The position numbers were made by a program, and so were the translations under genes. Positions 8,996 to 18,905 of a stretch of 64,000 nucleotides of DNA are shown here, in pieces (positions within the stretch are counted from its first letter, which is position 1; every line of letters begins with the position of its first letter). Below the pieces are notes generated by a model, which saw nothing but the letters and a program-made list of their open reading frames with translations, was not told the DNA's origin and searched no databases. Origin of the DNA: an uncultured Christensenella sp. Lineage in GTDB: Bacteria; Bacillota; Clostridia; Christensenellales; Pumilibacteraceae. The stretch covers positions 9,614-73,613 of the forward strand of contig CAJTNI010000008.1 of NCBI GenBank assembly GCA_910577945.1, given 5' to 3'.

Positions 8996-11900
8996 ATGCG
9001 GAAAAAACACAAGCTTATTTCTACGATAATCGCGCTGATGACGGCGTTCGGCATCGCGTCTTACGGCTGCGTAGCGTGTGGTTCGGGCGTTAATGGCGGC
9101 GATTTGCCTAACGTCGGCGGCGGCAACAACACGACCGTCGGCGACAGCTCGTCTAACGGCGACGGCAATACGCTGCAAGTCTTAAAGAGCGACCTTAAAC
9201 TCACGCAGGAGCAAAAGCTGTCGCAAATTAAAGCGGAGTATCTCAAAACCAACGGCGGGTACGACAAGAACGACGACGTAGTCGCTATCGTTACGCTGCC
9301 GCAAGCCGCCGTAATCGACAACTATCTCGGCAGGTCCACCAATCAGACCGTGGGCGATTACGCTGCGAGCGCGACGGGCAGGGCGCAAGCCGCGGATATC
9401 ACGGCGAGCCAGGACGCGCTCATAAAAGAGCTTAAACGCAATAAGCTTATTTCGGGCGTGGAAAACCGCTACGTCACCGTTATGAACGGCATTGCCGTTA
9501 ACACCAAGTACGGCAACGTCGACGCAATCAAAGAGCTTGCGGGCGTAGACGAGGTTATACTTGCGGACACGTACAACCGCCCCGCGGCGGCGAGCGATTC
9601 GACCAGCAGCATAGTAAACTCGGTCGACGTTTACGATACGGGCATATTCAACTCGGGCAGCGTAAGCTACACGGGCAAGGGCACGGCGGTTGCCGTTTTG
9701 GACTCGGGCTTCGATTGCAGTCATCCCGTGTTCAATTCGCACGAGCTCGAAGAAAGCGATTTGTGGTTGAAGCGCGACCACGTCGCGTCCAAATTGCAGG
9801 ACACCAACGCGATTAAGACCACGGCGGGGCTCAAACTCACCGACGTTTGGTACAGCAACAAAATTCCGTTTACGTACGATTACGCCGACAAGGACAACGA
9901 CGTTTTCCCGTACGATTCCGAGCACGGCACGCACGTGGCGGGCATTATCGGCGGTAAGGACTCCGTCATAACAGGCGTCGCCGTCGATACGCAGCTCGTT
10001 TTGATGAAGGTGTTCCCCGACCTCGACGACGGCGCAAAGACGGACGACATACTCGCCGCCTTGGAGGACGCAGTGCTCTTGGGCGTGGATTGTATCAACA
10101 TGTCGCTCGGCTCGTCGTGCGGTTTTACGCGCGAGGAGGACGGCAACCGTATCAACGAGGTTTACGACAAAATCAACGACAGCGGCGTGAGCATACTCAC
10201 CGCGGCGAGCAACAGTTACAGCTCGGCGTTCGGCGGCGAGCAGGGCAACACCAACAAGGTGACAAACCCCGATTCGGCAACCGTCGGTTCGCCGTCCACG
10301 TACCGCACCTCGCTGTCCGTGGCGTCCATAAGCGGCGTCAAGAGCAAGTTCCTCGTGGCGAACGACGAGCTTGTAATGTTCTTCCACGAATCCAGCTCGA
10401 TATCGGGCAAGGAAAACGATTTCGTGGGCGAGCTGGATAAAAACCCCGCCACGACGCTCGGCGATAGCGGCACGCGCGTGTTCGATTACGTTACCGTGCC
10501 CGGGTACGGCGAGCGCTCCAACTATCAGAATATAGACGTCAAGGGCAAAATCGCGCTCGTCAAGCGCGGCGTAAACACGTTCGAGGACAAAGCGCTGCGT
10601 GCCAAAAACGCGGGCGCGGTCGCGTGCATAATCTACAACAACGTGGAAGGCGACATATCCATGTCCATGGGTAAGACAGACCATATTCCCACGATATCCA
10701 TTTCCAAGGAGCTCGGCACCAAGCTCGCCGCGCACGACGTGGGCACGCTTACCGTAAGCAGAAAAAATCAAGCGGGTCCGTTCATGTCCGACTTTTCGAG
10801 CTGGGGGCCTTCGCCCAATCTCGAATTAAAGCCGGAAATCACGGCGCATGGCGGCAAAATCAAATCGTCCGTGCCCAACAACGACTACGACGAGCTGAGC
10901 GGCACGTCCATGGCGACGCCCAATCTTTGCGGTATCGTAGTGCTTATCCGTCAGTTCTTGAAGGAAAAATTCCCCGACTACACGCAGCAGCAAATAGTCG
11001 TTCTGGCTAACCAAATGCTCATGTCCACGGCTACAATCGTGCTCAACGAGGAGGGTAACCCGTACTCGCCGCGCAAGCAGGGCGCGGGGCTTGCCAGCCT
11101 TTACAACGTGGTTAACACCAAGGCGTACCTCTCGGTGGACGGCATAGACAGGACGAAGCTCGAACTCAAAGACGACCCCGAACGCGCGGGCATTTACGAT
11201 ATGAGCTTCAACGTGGTCAACATTTCCGATACGCCCGTGTCGTATAAGCTGTCGCTTGTCGGCATGTCCGAAACGGTGTCTACGTCCGACCCCGAATACG
11301 TTGCGGAAAAAGGTCACGTGCTCGGCGGCGGGTTCAGCGCGACGGTGTCCGACGGCAGCTATAAGAACGGCGTCGTCACCGTCGAGGGCGGCAAGACCGC
11401 AAAAATAAACGTAACGTACAAGCTGACCGACGGCGACAGAAAGTATATCGACTCGCTGTTCCCGTACGGCATGTTCGTGGAAGGCTTTGTCAAGCTCGTA
11501 GCCGCCGAGGAAAAGGGCATCGACCTCAACGTGCCGTTCCTCGCGTTCTACGGCGATTGGACGCAAGCGCCCATGTTCGACAAGACCTATTACGAGGTGG
11601 AAACCGAGGCGCACGACGGCTCTATCGACGACGAGGATAAGCTCAAAGCCGACTACTTCGCCACTACTCCGTACGGCTCGTATTTCTACAACTACATAAT
11701 TCCTCTCGGCACGTACATTTACGATATCGACCCCGATTACGATTACATCCCCGCGACCGAGGAGCATATCGCGATAGGCAGCGACCTTGCGACGATTGAC
11801 GGAATATCGTCGGTGTACGGCGGTCTTTTGCGCAATGCAAAGACGATGAAATACACGATTACCGACAAGCTCACGGGCACGGTGGTAAAAGAGTATATCG

Positions 11901-14900
11901 ACTACAACGCCAACAAGGCGTATTCGCTGGGCGGCACGCCCATACCGTACTACGAGTTCCTCAATTGGAAAATGCGCTCGATGCAGCTCGTTAACAATCG
12001 CGAGTACGAGTTCAAAATGACGGCGATGCTCGACTACGGCGACGGCGGCGTCGGCACGAATATGCGCAATACGTTCGATTTCGACTTTACGTACGATATC
12101 GAAGCGCCCGTGTTAAAGGAAGTCAAGTACGAAAAGATTTACGACAAGACGCTCAAAAAGGACAGATACTATCTGGACATGACCATTTACGACAACCACT
12201 ACGCGCAATCCATTACGCCGTTGTTGTTTACGTCCAGCAACTCGTATACCGTTCTTACCGAGTATCCTATTCCCATTTACAGCGAAAAGGGCAAGGACAA
12301 CGTAGTACGGATAGAGATTACCGATTTCCTCAAAGACATTTACAACGACGCGCTTATTACGAGCGCGCTCGGGTTCTCAATCGACGACTACGCGCTCAAT
12401 TCCAATATCTACATGTGCCAGCTCCCCGGCACGCGCGGCGACTTTAAGTTTACGCGCAGCGGCGAGTACGACGGCAGCGAGCTTACAATACTCACTATCG
12501 ACGAGGGCGAGGTCGTGGACCTTACCAAGTATCTCGCCACGTCCGACCCGACGGTGGACGCCGACAAGGACTATTTGAAGCACCTCGATTGGAGCTCGTC
12601 CAACACCAAAATCGCGGCGGTAGAGCGCGGACAGGTGCTCGGCTTGACGGCGGGGCGCGCCACGATAACCGTTACGGAAAGAATGGAGCTGCGCAAGGCG
12701 ACCTTGCTTATCAACGTGCGCAAAAAGGAAAGCGCGGAACAGCCCGACGCTAAGTCCGCCGATTCCAAAAACGGCGGCTCGGCGGTCAAAAAGCCGAAGG
12801 CTGCGGATAAGAACGTTCCCGACGTAAGCGACAGCTCGGTCGCAATCGAGGAATTGCGCTTCGATTATTTCGACACCACGTTCGCGTATTCGCGCGCGGC
12901 GCAGAGCAGCGACATCGGCAAAACGGGCTCTAAGGTAATGCTTTCGGGCGTGGGCGCGCGAGTGAGCATGTACCCCGGCGAGCGTATCAAGCTGTCTTAC
13001 GACTTGCAGCCGTGGTACGTTCGCGATAAGTACACGCTGCGTTTCGCGTCGTCCAACGACGAGGTGGCAAGCGTCAATCCCGAAACGGGCGCGGTGACCG
13101 CGCTCAGAAAGGGCAGCGCGTCCATTACGCTGCGCGTGTACGACAAGGACGCCGATTTCTCCGACCCCGACAATCAGCCGCAGCCCGTGTCCAACATAAT
13201 GGCGCGCGTCGCGCTCACCGTCAACAGCGAGTTTATAATCGAAAACCGCACGCTCGTCGCGTACAAGGGATACGGCGACGAGAACGGCAGAGTGGTAATT
13301 CCCGACGACGAGGGTATACTGTATATCGGCGCGTTCGCGTTCTGCTTGTACGACACGGACAACACTGTGGAAGTGCCCGAGGACGATATGGACGCGAACA
13401 AAATTCCGTCCACCAACACGTCCATCAAATCGATAGTCGTGCCTGAAGGCGTGGAGGACATACAAAAGTATGCGTTCTACAACTGCCCGGGGCTTGAAAG
13501 CGTGGAACTGCCGTCGTCGGTCAAGTACGTGCGCGAGTTCGCGTTTGACGGCGATTATCGACTGAAAACGATTAACCTCGACAAGGTAATCGTCATCGGG
13601 CGCAACGCGTTCCGAGGCTGCAAAGCGCTTACGGGTATAAACGTAAAAAACACGTACGCCATCGGCGCTAACGCGTTCGACGGGTGCACGTCGATTAAGA
13701 CGGCGGACCTCACGTCGTTGCGCAATGCGGGCGCGGAAATTTTCAAGGGCTGCACGGGCATGACGAGCGTAGTCCTCACCGAAAACACCAAGCTGTCGGA
13801 CGGCATGTTCGTGCGTTCGGGCTTGAAAAGCGTTGATATTTACGAGCGCATCGAGATTCCCAAATTTTGCTTCGCGCAGTGCGATTCGCTGGAAAGAGTA
13901 GCGCTCAAAAACGACCTCGTCACGATAGGCTACGGCGCGTTTTGTCAAAACGATAAGCTCACGCAGGTCGTTATGAAGGGCGTCGAGGAGATTAGCGAGC
14001 AGGCGTTTTACGATTGCGGCGCGCTCACCGCGTTTACGTTGCCCGATTCGGACGTAAAGCTCGGCAGCTTTGTTTTCCTCGAATGCAATGCGCTCAAAAC
14101 CGTCAGGTTCGGCGCGAATACGCAGGTGCTGTCGGCAATGGGCGCGGTGTTCCAATCGACCGACTTGTTGAATTTCGAGGTTTCCTCCGACAACAAATAC
14201 TATTCGGTATCGAGCGACGGCAAGCTGCTTTTGAACAAGGCGGGCGACACGGTCATATTCGCCGCGACGGGCAGCTTTAAGTCTGTATTGACGGGTGCGC
14301 CCATTTACGCGAGCTACGTGTTCCCCAAGGAAATCACGCGCATTGCGTCGGGTGCGTTCGGCGGCGTCACGCTGAAAAGCGTCACGTTCGAGGGCGAAAA
14401 CGTAACTATTGACGAATATGCTTTTGCGCGTTGCGACGTGCTCGAAACAGTAACGTTTAAGGACAGCGTAAAGAGCATAGGCGCGCACGCGTTCCGCTTT
14501 ACCGAAAAGCTGCGCACGGTCAACGGGCTCGATAAGGTCAAGTACGTAGGCGATTACGCGTTTGCGGACAGCGGCTTGACTACCGCGACGCTCGGCGCGA
14601 ACGCCGAGTTCGGCGAAGGCGCGTTCTTCCACTCCAAGCTGGTTACGGTTACAATCGGCGCGTCGTCCATATTCGGCAACGGCGCGTTCCAGAACTGTTT
14701 GGTTTTAAAGACGGTCAATATGCCCGTCAACGGCGGCGTGCATTTCGGCGCGTCCTGCTTCGCCAACGATGCGGAGCTTATGACAATCGACCTTTCCAAG
14801 CACGACGCGATTATCGAGAGCGAAGCGTTTTACGGCTGCAAGGCGTTGCGCGGATATAACGGCGCGGTGCGTCTGGACAACGTTACGGAAATAGGCAGAT

Positions 14901-16492
14901 ATGCGTTCGGCGATTGCGAGTCCATACAGGCGGTAGTCATGCCCAACGTCAAGAAAATCGGCGAGGGCGCGTTTGCGCGCTACGACAAGAACGGCGCCGC
15001 GCCCGCTATCGAGGCGGTCGTGCTGCCCGAAAGTCTCACCGAGGCAGGCGACGGAATTTTCCTCGGCTGCGAGCATCTTTCCGACGTAACGCTGCCGTCG
15101 CATTGGACGGCGGTGCCCGACTACATGTTTGCGTATTGCATTCGCCTCGGGTCTATCAATCTGCCCGCGGGAATCACGCGTATCGGCGTGTACAGCTTTG
15201 CGGGCTGCGAGGGACTCACTCAAATAAATCTCGGCAACGTTACCGAAATAGCGGACTATGCGTTTACCTCCGCCAAATCGCTCGAAACGGTCGATTTGAA
15301 GTCGGCGGTCAGCGTTGGCATAGGCGCGTTCGCGTCCACCTCGCTCGACGGCGATATTACGGCGAACAGCCTCGTCACGGTCGGCGACTATGCGTTCCAA
15401 TCGGCGTATATCGACAGCTTCGAGGCGGAAAAGCTTGCGGAAATCGGCATTGCCGCATTCCAATACAACCGCTATCTCACGGAGTTCGTGCTGTCGGACG
15501 ACCTCAGCCGCTTGGGCTTGCTGGCGTTTAACGGCTGCTCGCGCTTGGAGAGCTTTGCGTTTGCGAGCGGCGAGCAAAAGTCGGCAAACGGCTTTGCCAT
15601 GATTTCCGACGGCGCGCTGTATATCAAGCTCGACAACAAGGAATGGACGCTCGCGTCCGTGCCTGCGGCAAAGCGCTTTAAGGATAACACGCTCGTAGTT
15701 GCCGAGGGCACGCGCGCGATAGATTTCTACGCAGGCAACGATAACGCTACCGTTGAGAAAATCGTATTGCCCGATTCGCTCATGTCGATAGGCAATTACG
15801 CGTTCTTCGGTTACGCCGCGCTCACCTCGGTCGAGTTCAGGTCGTATACCGCGCCGACGTTGGAGTCCGCGTATATCAAGGACGCCGCGCTCGACGAGAA
15901 TGCGCCCGGCTACGGCATAATTCACAATCAGTTCAATATTTTCGGCAGCGAGCTCTGTTATTTCACGTTTGTCGATATGGTCGGCAAGAAAGAGCCTATC
16001 AGCATGATTTTGCCCGCGAACGCAGGCGTCAAGGGATACGATTCCATCGTGTACGAGGTGTATTTCGGCAAGGTCGGCGACGCGTCGCGCAGCACGTATA
16101 TCGCACGCGACGAGTTCTTCGTCGATTTCGTCGAGTATGCGCGCTTGCTGTCCGAGATTGAGAGCGTGACAATCGCCGACGAGAAGCTCGTCGATAAAGC
16201 GATAAGCGCGTACAAGGGCATCAAGCAAGACGCGACCAAATACGGATACACCGAAGAGCAGTGGAACGAAATGGTCGATATGGTGTACGCCGCGAAAGCC
16301 AAAATCGAAGCCATGCGCGGCGGCGTCACTCCGCCCGCGCCGCAGCCCGAGACTGTCGCGCCCGCCGCATGGTGGATTGTGCTCATCGTGGTTATGCTGG
16401 CGGTCGTTGCGCCGTCGTGCGTGATTATAACGCTGTCCGTGCTTAAAGGGCGCAAGGATAACAACGGAGACGCCGAAGGAGAGCAGAAATGA
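8996..16492 (+). CDS. Giant subtilisin-like (S8) surface protease with PA, Ig-like and LRR_5 (BspA-like) repeats and C-terminal anchor
   Basis: This 2498-residue secreted protein has an N-terminal signal peptide (possibly a lipoprotein, Cys25 or Cys28). The S8 catalytic triad is intact: Asp236 in AVLDSGFD, His310 in HGTHVAGI and Ser638 in SGTSMATP. A PA domain (about 475-595, with GKIALVKRG) is inserted between His and Ser, as in lactocepin/C5a-peptidase-type proteases. Beyond the protease come Fn3-like domains (about 720-1130), two bacterial Ig-like (Big_2-type) modules (about 1165-1240 and 1320-1390), then a long LRR_5/BspA-type array (about 1415-2285, units such as IGRNAFRGCKALTGI). A helical segment (about 2380-2440) and one membrane helix with a short basic tail (about 2457-2480) follow. 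It is probably anchored outside the cell and cleaves proteins for the adjacent peptide transporter; that link is inferred from position. An AGGT-type ribosome site precedes ATG 8996. Confidence 0.9.
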   Translation: MRKKHKLISTIIALMTAFGIASYGCVACGSGVNGGDLPNVGGGNNTTVGDSSSNGDGNTLQVLKSDLKLTQEQKLSQIKAEYLKTNGGYDKNDDVVAIVTLPQAAVIDNYLGRSTNQTVGDYAASATGRAQAADITASQDALIKELKRNKLISGVENRYVTVMNGIAVNTKYGNVDAIKELAGVDEVILADTYNRPAAASDSTSSIVNSVDVYDTGIFNSGSVSYTGKGTAVAVLDSGFDCSHPVFNSHELEESDLWLKRDHVASKLQDTNAIKTTAGLKLTDVWYSNKIPFTYDYADKDNDVFPYDSEHGTHVAGIIGGKDSVITGVAVDTQLVLMKVFPDLDDGAKTDDILAALEDAVLLGVDCINMSLGSSCGFTREEDGNRINEVYDKINDSGVSILTAASNSYSSAFGGEQGNTNKVTNPDSATVGSPSTYRTSLSVASISGVKSKFLVANDELVMFFHESSSISGKENDFVGELDKNPATTLGDSGTRVFDYVTVPGYGERSNYQNIDVKGKIALVKRGVNTFEDKALRAKNAGAVACIIYNNVEGDISMSMGKTDHIPTISISKELGTKLAAHDVGTLTVSRKNQAGPFMSDFSSWGPSPNLELKPEITAHGGKIKSSVPNNDYDELSGTSMATPNLCGIVVLIRQFLKEKFPDYTQQQIVVLANQMLMSTATIVLNEEGNPYSPRKQGAGLASLYNVVNTKAYLSVDGIDRTKLELKDDPERAGIYDMSFNVVNISDTPVSYKLSLVGMSETVSTSDPEYVAEKGHVLGGGFSATVSDGSYKNGVVTVEGGKTAKINVTYKLTDGDRKYIDSLFPYGMFVEGFVKLVAAEEKGIDLNVPFLAFYGDWTQAPMFDKTYYEVETEAHDGSIDDEDKLKADYFATTPYGSYFYNYIIPLGTYIYDIDPDYDYIPATEEHIAIGSDLATIDGISSVYGGLLRNAKTMKYTITDKLTGTVVKEYIDYNANKAYSLGGTPIPYYEFLNWKMRSMQLVNNREYEFKMTAMLDYGDGGVGTNMRNTFDFDFTYDIEAPVLKEVKYEKIYDKTLKKDRYYLDMTIYDNHYAQSITPLLFTSSNSYTVLTEYPIPIYSEKGKDNVVRIEITDFLKDIYNDALITSALGFSIDDYALNSNIYMCQLPGTRGDFKFTRSGEYDGSELTILTIDEGEVVDLTKYLATSDPTVDADKDYLKHLDWSSSNTKIAAVERGQVLGLTAGRATITVTERMELRKATLLINVRKKESAEQPDAKSADSKNGGSAVKKPKAADKNVPDVSDSSVAIEELRFDYFDTTFAYSRAAQSSDIGKTGSKVMLSGVGARVSMYPGERIKLSYDLQPWYVRDKYTLRFASSNDEVASVNPETGAVTALRKGSASITLRVYDKDADFSDPDNQPQPVSNIMARVALTVNSEFIIENRTLVAYKGYGDENGRVVIPDDEGILYIGAFAFCLYDTDNTVEVPEDDMDANKIPSTNTSIKSIVVPEGVEDIQKYAFYNCPGLESVELPSSVKYVREFAFDGDYRLKTINLDKVIVIGRNAFRGCKALTGINVKNTYAIGANAFDGCTSIKTADLTSLRNAGAEIFKGCTGMTSVVLTENTKLSDGMFVRSGLKSVDIYERIEIPKFCFAQCDSLERVALKNDLVTIGYGAFCQNDKLTQVVMKGVEEISEQAFYDCGALTAFTLPDSDVKLGSFVFLECNALKTVRFGANTQVLSAMGAVFQSTDLLNFEVSSDNKYYSVSSDGKLLLNKAGDTVIFAATGSFKSVLTGAPIYASYVFPKEITRIASGAFGGVTLKSVTFEGENVTIDEYAFARCDVLETVTFKDSVKSIGAHAFRFTEKLRTVNGLDKVKYVGDYAFADSGLTTATLGANAEFGEGAFFHSKLVTVTIGASSIFGNGAFQNCLVLKTVNMPVNGGVHFGASCFANDAELMTIDLSKHDAIIESEAFYGCKALRGYNGAVRLDNVTEIGRYAFGDCESIQAVVMPNVKKIGEGAFARYDKNGAAPAIEAVVLPESLTEAGDGIFLGCEHLSDVTLPSHWTAVPDYMFAYCIRLGSINLPAGITRIGVYSFAGCEGLTQINLGNVTEIADYAFTSAKSLETVDLKSAVSVGIGAFASTSLDGDITANSLVTVGDYAFQSAYIDSFEAEKLAEIGIAAFQYNRYLTEFVLSDDLSRLGLLAFNGCSRLESFAFASGEQKSANGFAMISDGALYIKLDNKEWTLASVPAAKRFKDNTLVVAEGTRAIDFYAGNDNATVEKIVLPDSLMSIGNYAFFGYAALTSVEFRSYTAPTLESAYIKDAALDENAPGYGIIHNQFNIFGSELCYFTFVDMVGKKEPISMILPANAGVKGYDSIVYEVYFGKVGDASRSTYIARDEFFVDFVEYARLLSEIESVTIADEKLVDKAISAYKGIKQDATKYGYTEEQWNEMVDMVYAAKAKIEAMRGGVTPPAPQPETVAPAAWWIVLIVVMLAVVAPSCVIITLSVLKGRKDNNGDAEGEQK

Positions 16493-18873
16493 ACAAAACA
16501 ATGAAAAAGGTTATTTGCGGCTTGCTCGCGACGGCATTGACGCTGAGCTGCGCGGCATGCCGCGGCGGCACCGGCAATCCGAACGGCAAGCCCGACGTTC
16601 CGCCGATATCGGAAACGTCTACGCTCTCCGCGCCGTTTAACATTCAGGTGACGGAAAAGGGCTTGATTACCTGGGTGGGCGACGTCAACGCGACCCAATA
16701 CGTGGTAACGGTAGACGGCGAGGAGCATATCTGCAACACCCCGTATTTCTATCTCGACGGCAACAAGGACGTCAGCTTTACGATTGTCGCGCGCGCCAAT
16801 GGGTACAAGGACTCTGCGGCGGCGACGGGGCGATACGAAATGCCCAAGGTCGAGCTCGGCATAATAAGCAAGTCGGAGATTCGTCCCGGCAACAAGATGA
16901 CGCTTACCGTAAATGTCGCGCATACGACTAACCGCGCCGTCACTTGGTCAATCGAGGAAGGCGCGGAGTACGCGCAGATAGATGAAAAAGGCGTGCTTAC
17001 CGCGGCGGGCGACGACAAGATAACGAGCGATAGAGTAATCGTAGTCAAGGCGGTGAGCAAAGCCGACCCCACGGTGTCGGCGCGGCGCGTGATAACGATT
17101 ACCGCAAAGAGCGTGCTTACGCAAGCCATGCTCGACGCGGTTGCGGCGTCCGACAAGCTCGGGTTTGAGGGGTACGTCAACGTAAATCTTTACGAGTTCG
17201 GCATAAGCGACAAATTTTACCGCAGCTTTACTTCGGACGTAAAGACCGCAATGGACGGCACTAATTGGTATACCGAGTACGACAACGCGACTACGGGTAC
17301 TACGCAGGGCATGTACTACAAAAACGACGGCGGCATTGCGAGCCAAGTGAGCGTCAGCTTCATGAACGAGGAAAGCTTCACGCCCATGCTCGACGACGAC
17401 CTAAACCCCGTTACCTGGACGGATTCGGGATTGTACAACAACTTTAAAGGACTCACGGTAGACAATTTCGAGTTCAACGAGGAAACGTGGCGGTGGGAAT
17501 ACAAGAACGCCGACGGCGCGGCGGTAGACACGACCGTCGAACGCATCATAGCGTCCGCCAATCCGTACGAGTTCGAGCCGACCAACCTTGCTCTTATAAT
17601 AACGGACGGCGAGATAGCGGGCATATATTCCAAAGCCAAGCCCGACCCTACGCTCGTCGAGCAGTACAACGCCGTGCAGGAGCTTGTCGCCGTAATCAAC
17701 GTGGGCGAGGTAGTGGACGTGCCGACGATTACAAAGTTCGAGCATGCGGATATTCACGACGAGCTGCAAACGGCAATCGACAATATGCGCGCTCTTAAAA
17801 ACTACACGGTAGAGTTTTTGAATATCGGCGGTTCGCAGTTTGCGTCGGGATACTCGATAAGCGGATATACGGAATATATAACCGAGAAAAATCGACATTT
17901 CAGACCGTTTGTTCAAGATTCTTACGGCACGGGCGAAACGGTTGTGCGCACGTACACGGACGACGACTACGGATATTCGTGGCGTCGCGAGGGTTTGTAC
18001 AATATGTATGCGACCGAGAAAGACGGCAGCTATTCGGCAAACCGCGCTTACACCGACGATTTTGCAAACAGCATGCCGAGCTTTGCGTTCGCGCCCGAAA
18101 TTTTCAACATGTACAGCGTGGACGAGGAGGAGGGCACGACCACGTTCTACGTCAACTCGGTAATGTCGCCTGTGGCGTCCACGTTCTATTGCGGCGTAGG
18201 CAACGACGACGCGCTGTTCGGCTTGTTTGCCACAGAGGGCAGAATTTCGCAAAATTCGACGTTTACGCCGTACGTGACGGTCAAGGACGGGTATATAATC
18301 GAATCGTGCTTTTATTACTATCTCGGTTACATGTACGGCGTTATAGAAATAGACTATAAGGACTTTAACATGACGCAAATGCCCATGTACGTCGACGAAA
18401 AGCTCGCAACCATGGAAACGCGCGAAGTGCCCGACAAGTGGGAGCAGGTGCAAATAATCACCACGCCCGACAGCACGGACACCGAGCATATGGAAAACGG
18501 TTTGGTGCATTTGCAAAATTTCTTCGACGACGCGGATATCGCCGAAAAGCTGCCGTTCTTCAACCTGGCGTTGGGCGACACGTACGGATTCGGTCTTACG
18601 ACGTACAAAGCGCCGCCGCACAGCTCGAACATGGTGCCCGCAATAGTGTTCTATTACGACGTTCCGCTTGACGTGGATTACTCGTTGGAAAGCTCCATAA
18701 AAGCCGTGAAAAAGCTTTTGACGGACAACGGATATACGCGCGATAAGGACGACGTATATTCCAAGGGCGAGATAAGAGTGCAGGTAGTTGATTCTTCGCT
18801 CGACCTCAACATTAACGTTTGGCGCGTCAAAGCCGCGTCGCAGCCCACTCCGCCCGAGGAAACAGAGGCGTAA
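16489..18873 (+). CDS. Large lipoprotein with Fn3-like and bacterial Ig-like domains, unknown function
   Basis: A 794-residue exported lipoprotein (signal ending SCAAC near residues 20-24). It overlaps the stop of the protease gene by four bases (ATGA), so translation is probably coupled, which ties it to the protease. An Fn3-like domain (about 45-110, TQYVVTVDGEEH) is followed by a Big_2-like Ig domain (about 120-205, VTWSIEEGAEYAQIDEKG), then a long mixed alpha/beta body. The body shares segments with the next gene: LQTAIDNMRALKNYTV here matches LKTALDKMKTATNYTF there, and FAFAPEIFNM matches FDFAPELFEF. The two are therefore paralogues. No enzyme motif is visible. A role as cell-envelope ligand-binding or structural lipoprotein is a guess. 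Confidence 0.75.
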   Translation: MNKTMKKVICGLLATALTLSCAACRGGTGNPNGKPDVPPISETSTLSAPFNIQVTEKGLITWVGDVNATQYVVTVDGEEHICNTPYFYLDGNKDVSFTIVARANGYKDSAAATGRYEMPKVELGIISKSEIRPGNKMTLTVNVAHTTNRAVTWSIEEGAEYAQIDEKGVLTAAGDDKITSDRVIVVKAVSKADPTVSARRVITITAKSVLTQAMLDAVAASDKLGFEGYVNVNLYEFGISDKFYRSFTSDVKTAMDGTNWYTEYDNATTGTTQGMYYKNDGGIASQVSVSFMNEESFTPMLDDDLNPVTWTDSGLYNNFKGLTVDNFEFNEETWRWEYKNADGAAVDTTVERIIASANPYEFEPTNLALIITDGEIAGIYSKAKPDPTLVEQYNAVQELVAVINVGEVVDVPTITKFEHADIHDELQTAIDNMRALKNYTVEFLNIGGSQFASGYSISGYTEYITEKNRHFRPFVQDSYGTGETVVRTYTDDDYGYSWRREGLYNMYATEKDGSYSANRAYTDDFANSMPSFAFAPEIFNMYSVDEEEGTTTFYVNSVMSPVASTFYCGVGNDDALFGLFATEGRISQNSTFTPYVTVKDGYIIESCFYYYLGYMYGVIEIDYKDFNMTQMPMYVDEKLATMETREVPDKWEQVQIITTPDSTDTEHMENGLVHLQNFFDDADIAEKLPFFNLALGDTYGFGLTTYKAPPHSSNMVPAIVFYYDVPLDVDYSLESSIKAVKKLLTDNGYTRDKDDVYSKGEIRVQVVDSSLDLNINVWRVKAASQPTPPEETEA

Positions 18874-18905
18874 CTACGGTAATCTAATCTTAAAAGAGGT
18901 AAGTT

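Noticed and set aside
12377..16501. Long minus-strand open frames (751 and 598 codons) across the LRR protease
   Set aside because: They lie opposite regular LRR repeats on the plus strand and have Arg/Ala/Val-rich, domain-free translations.
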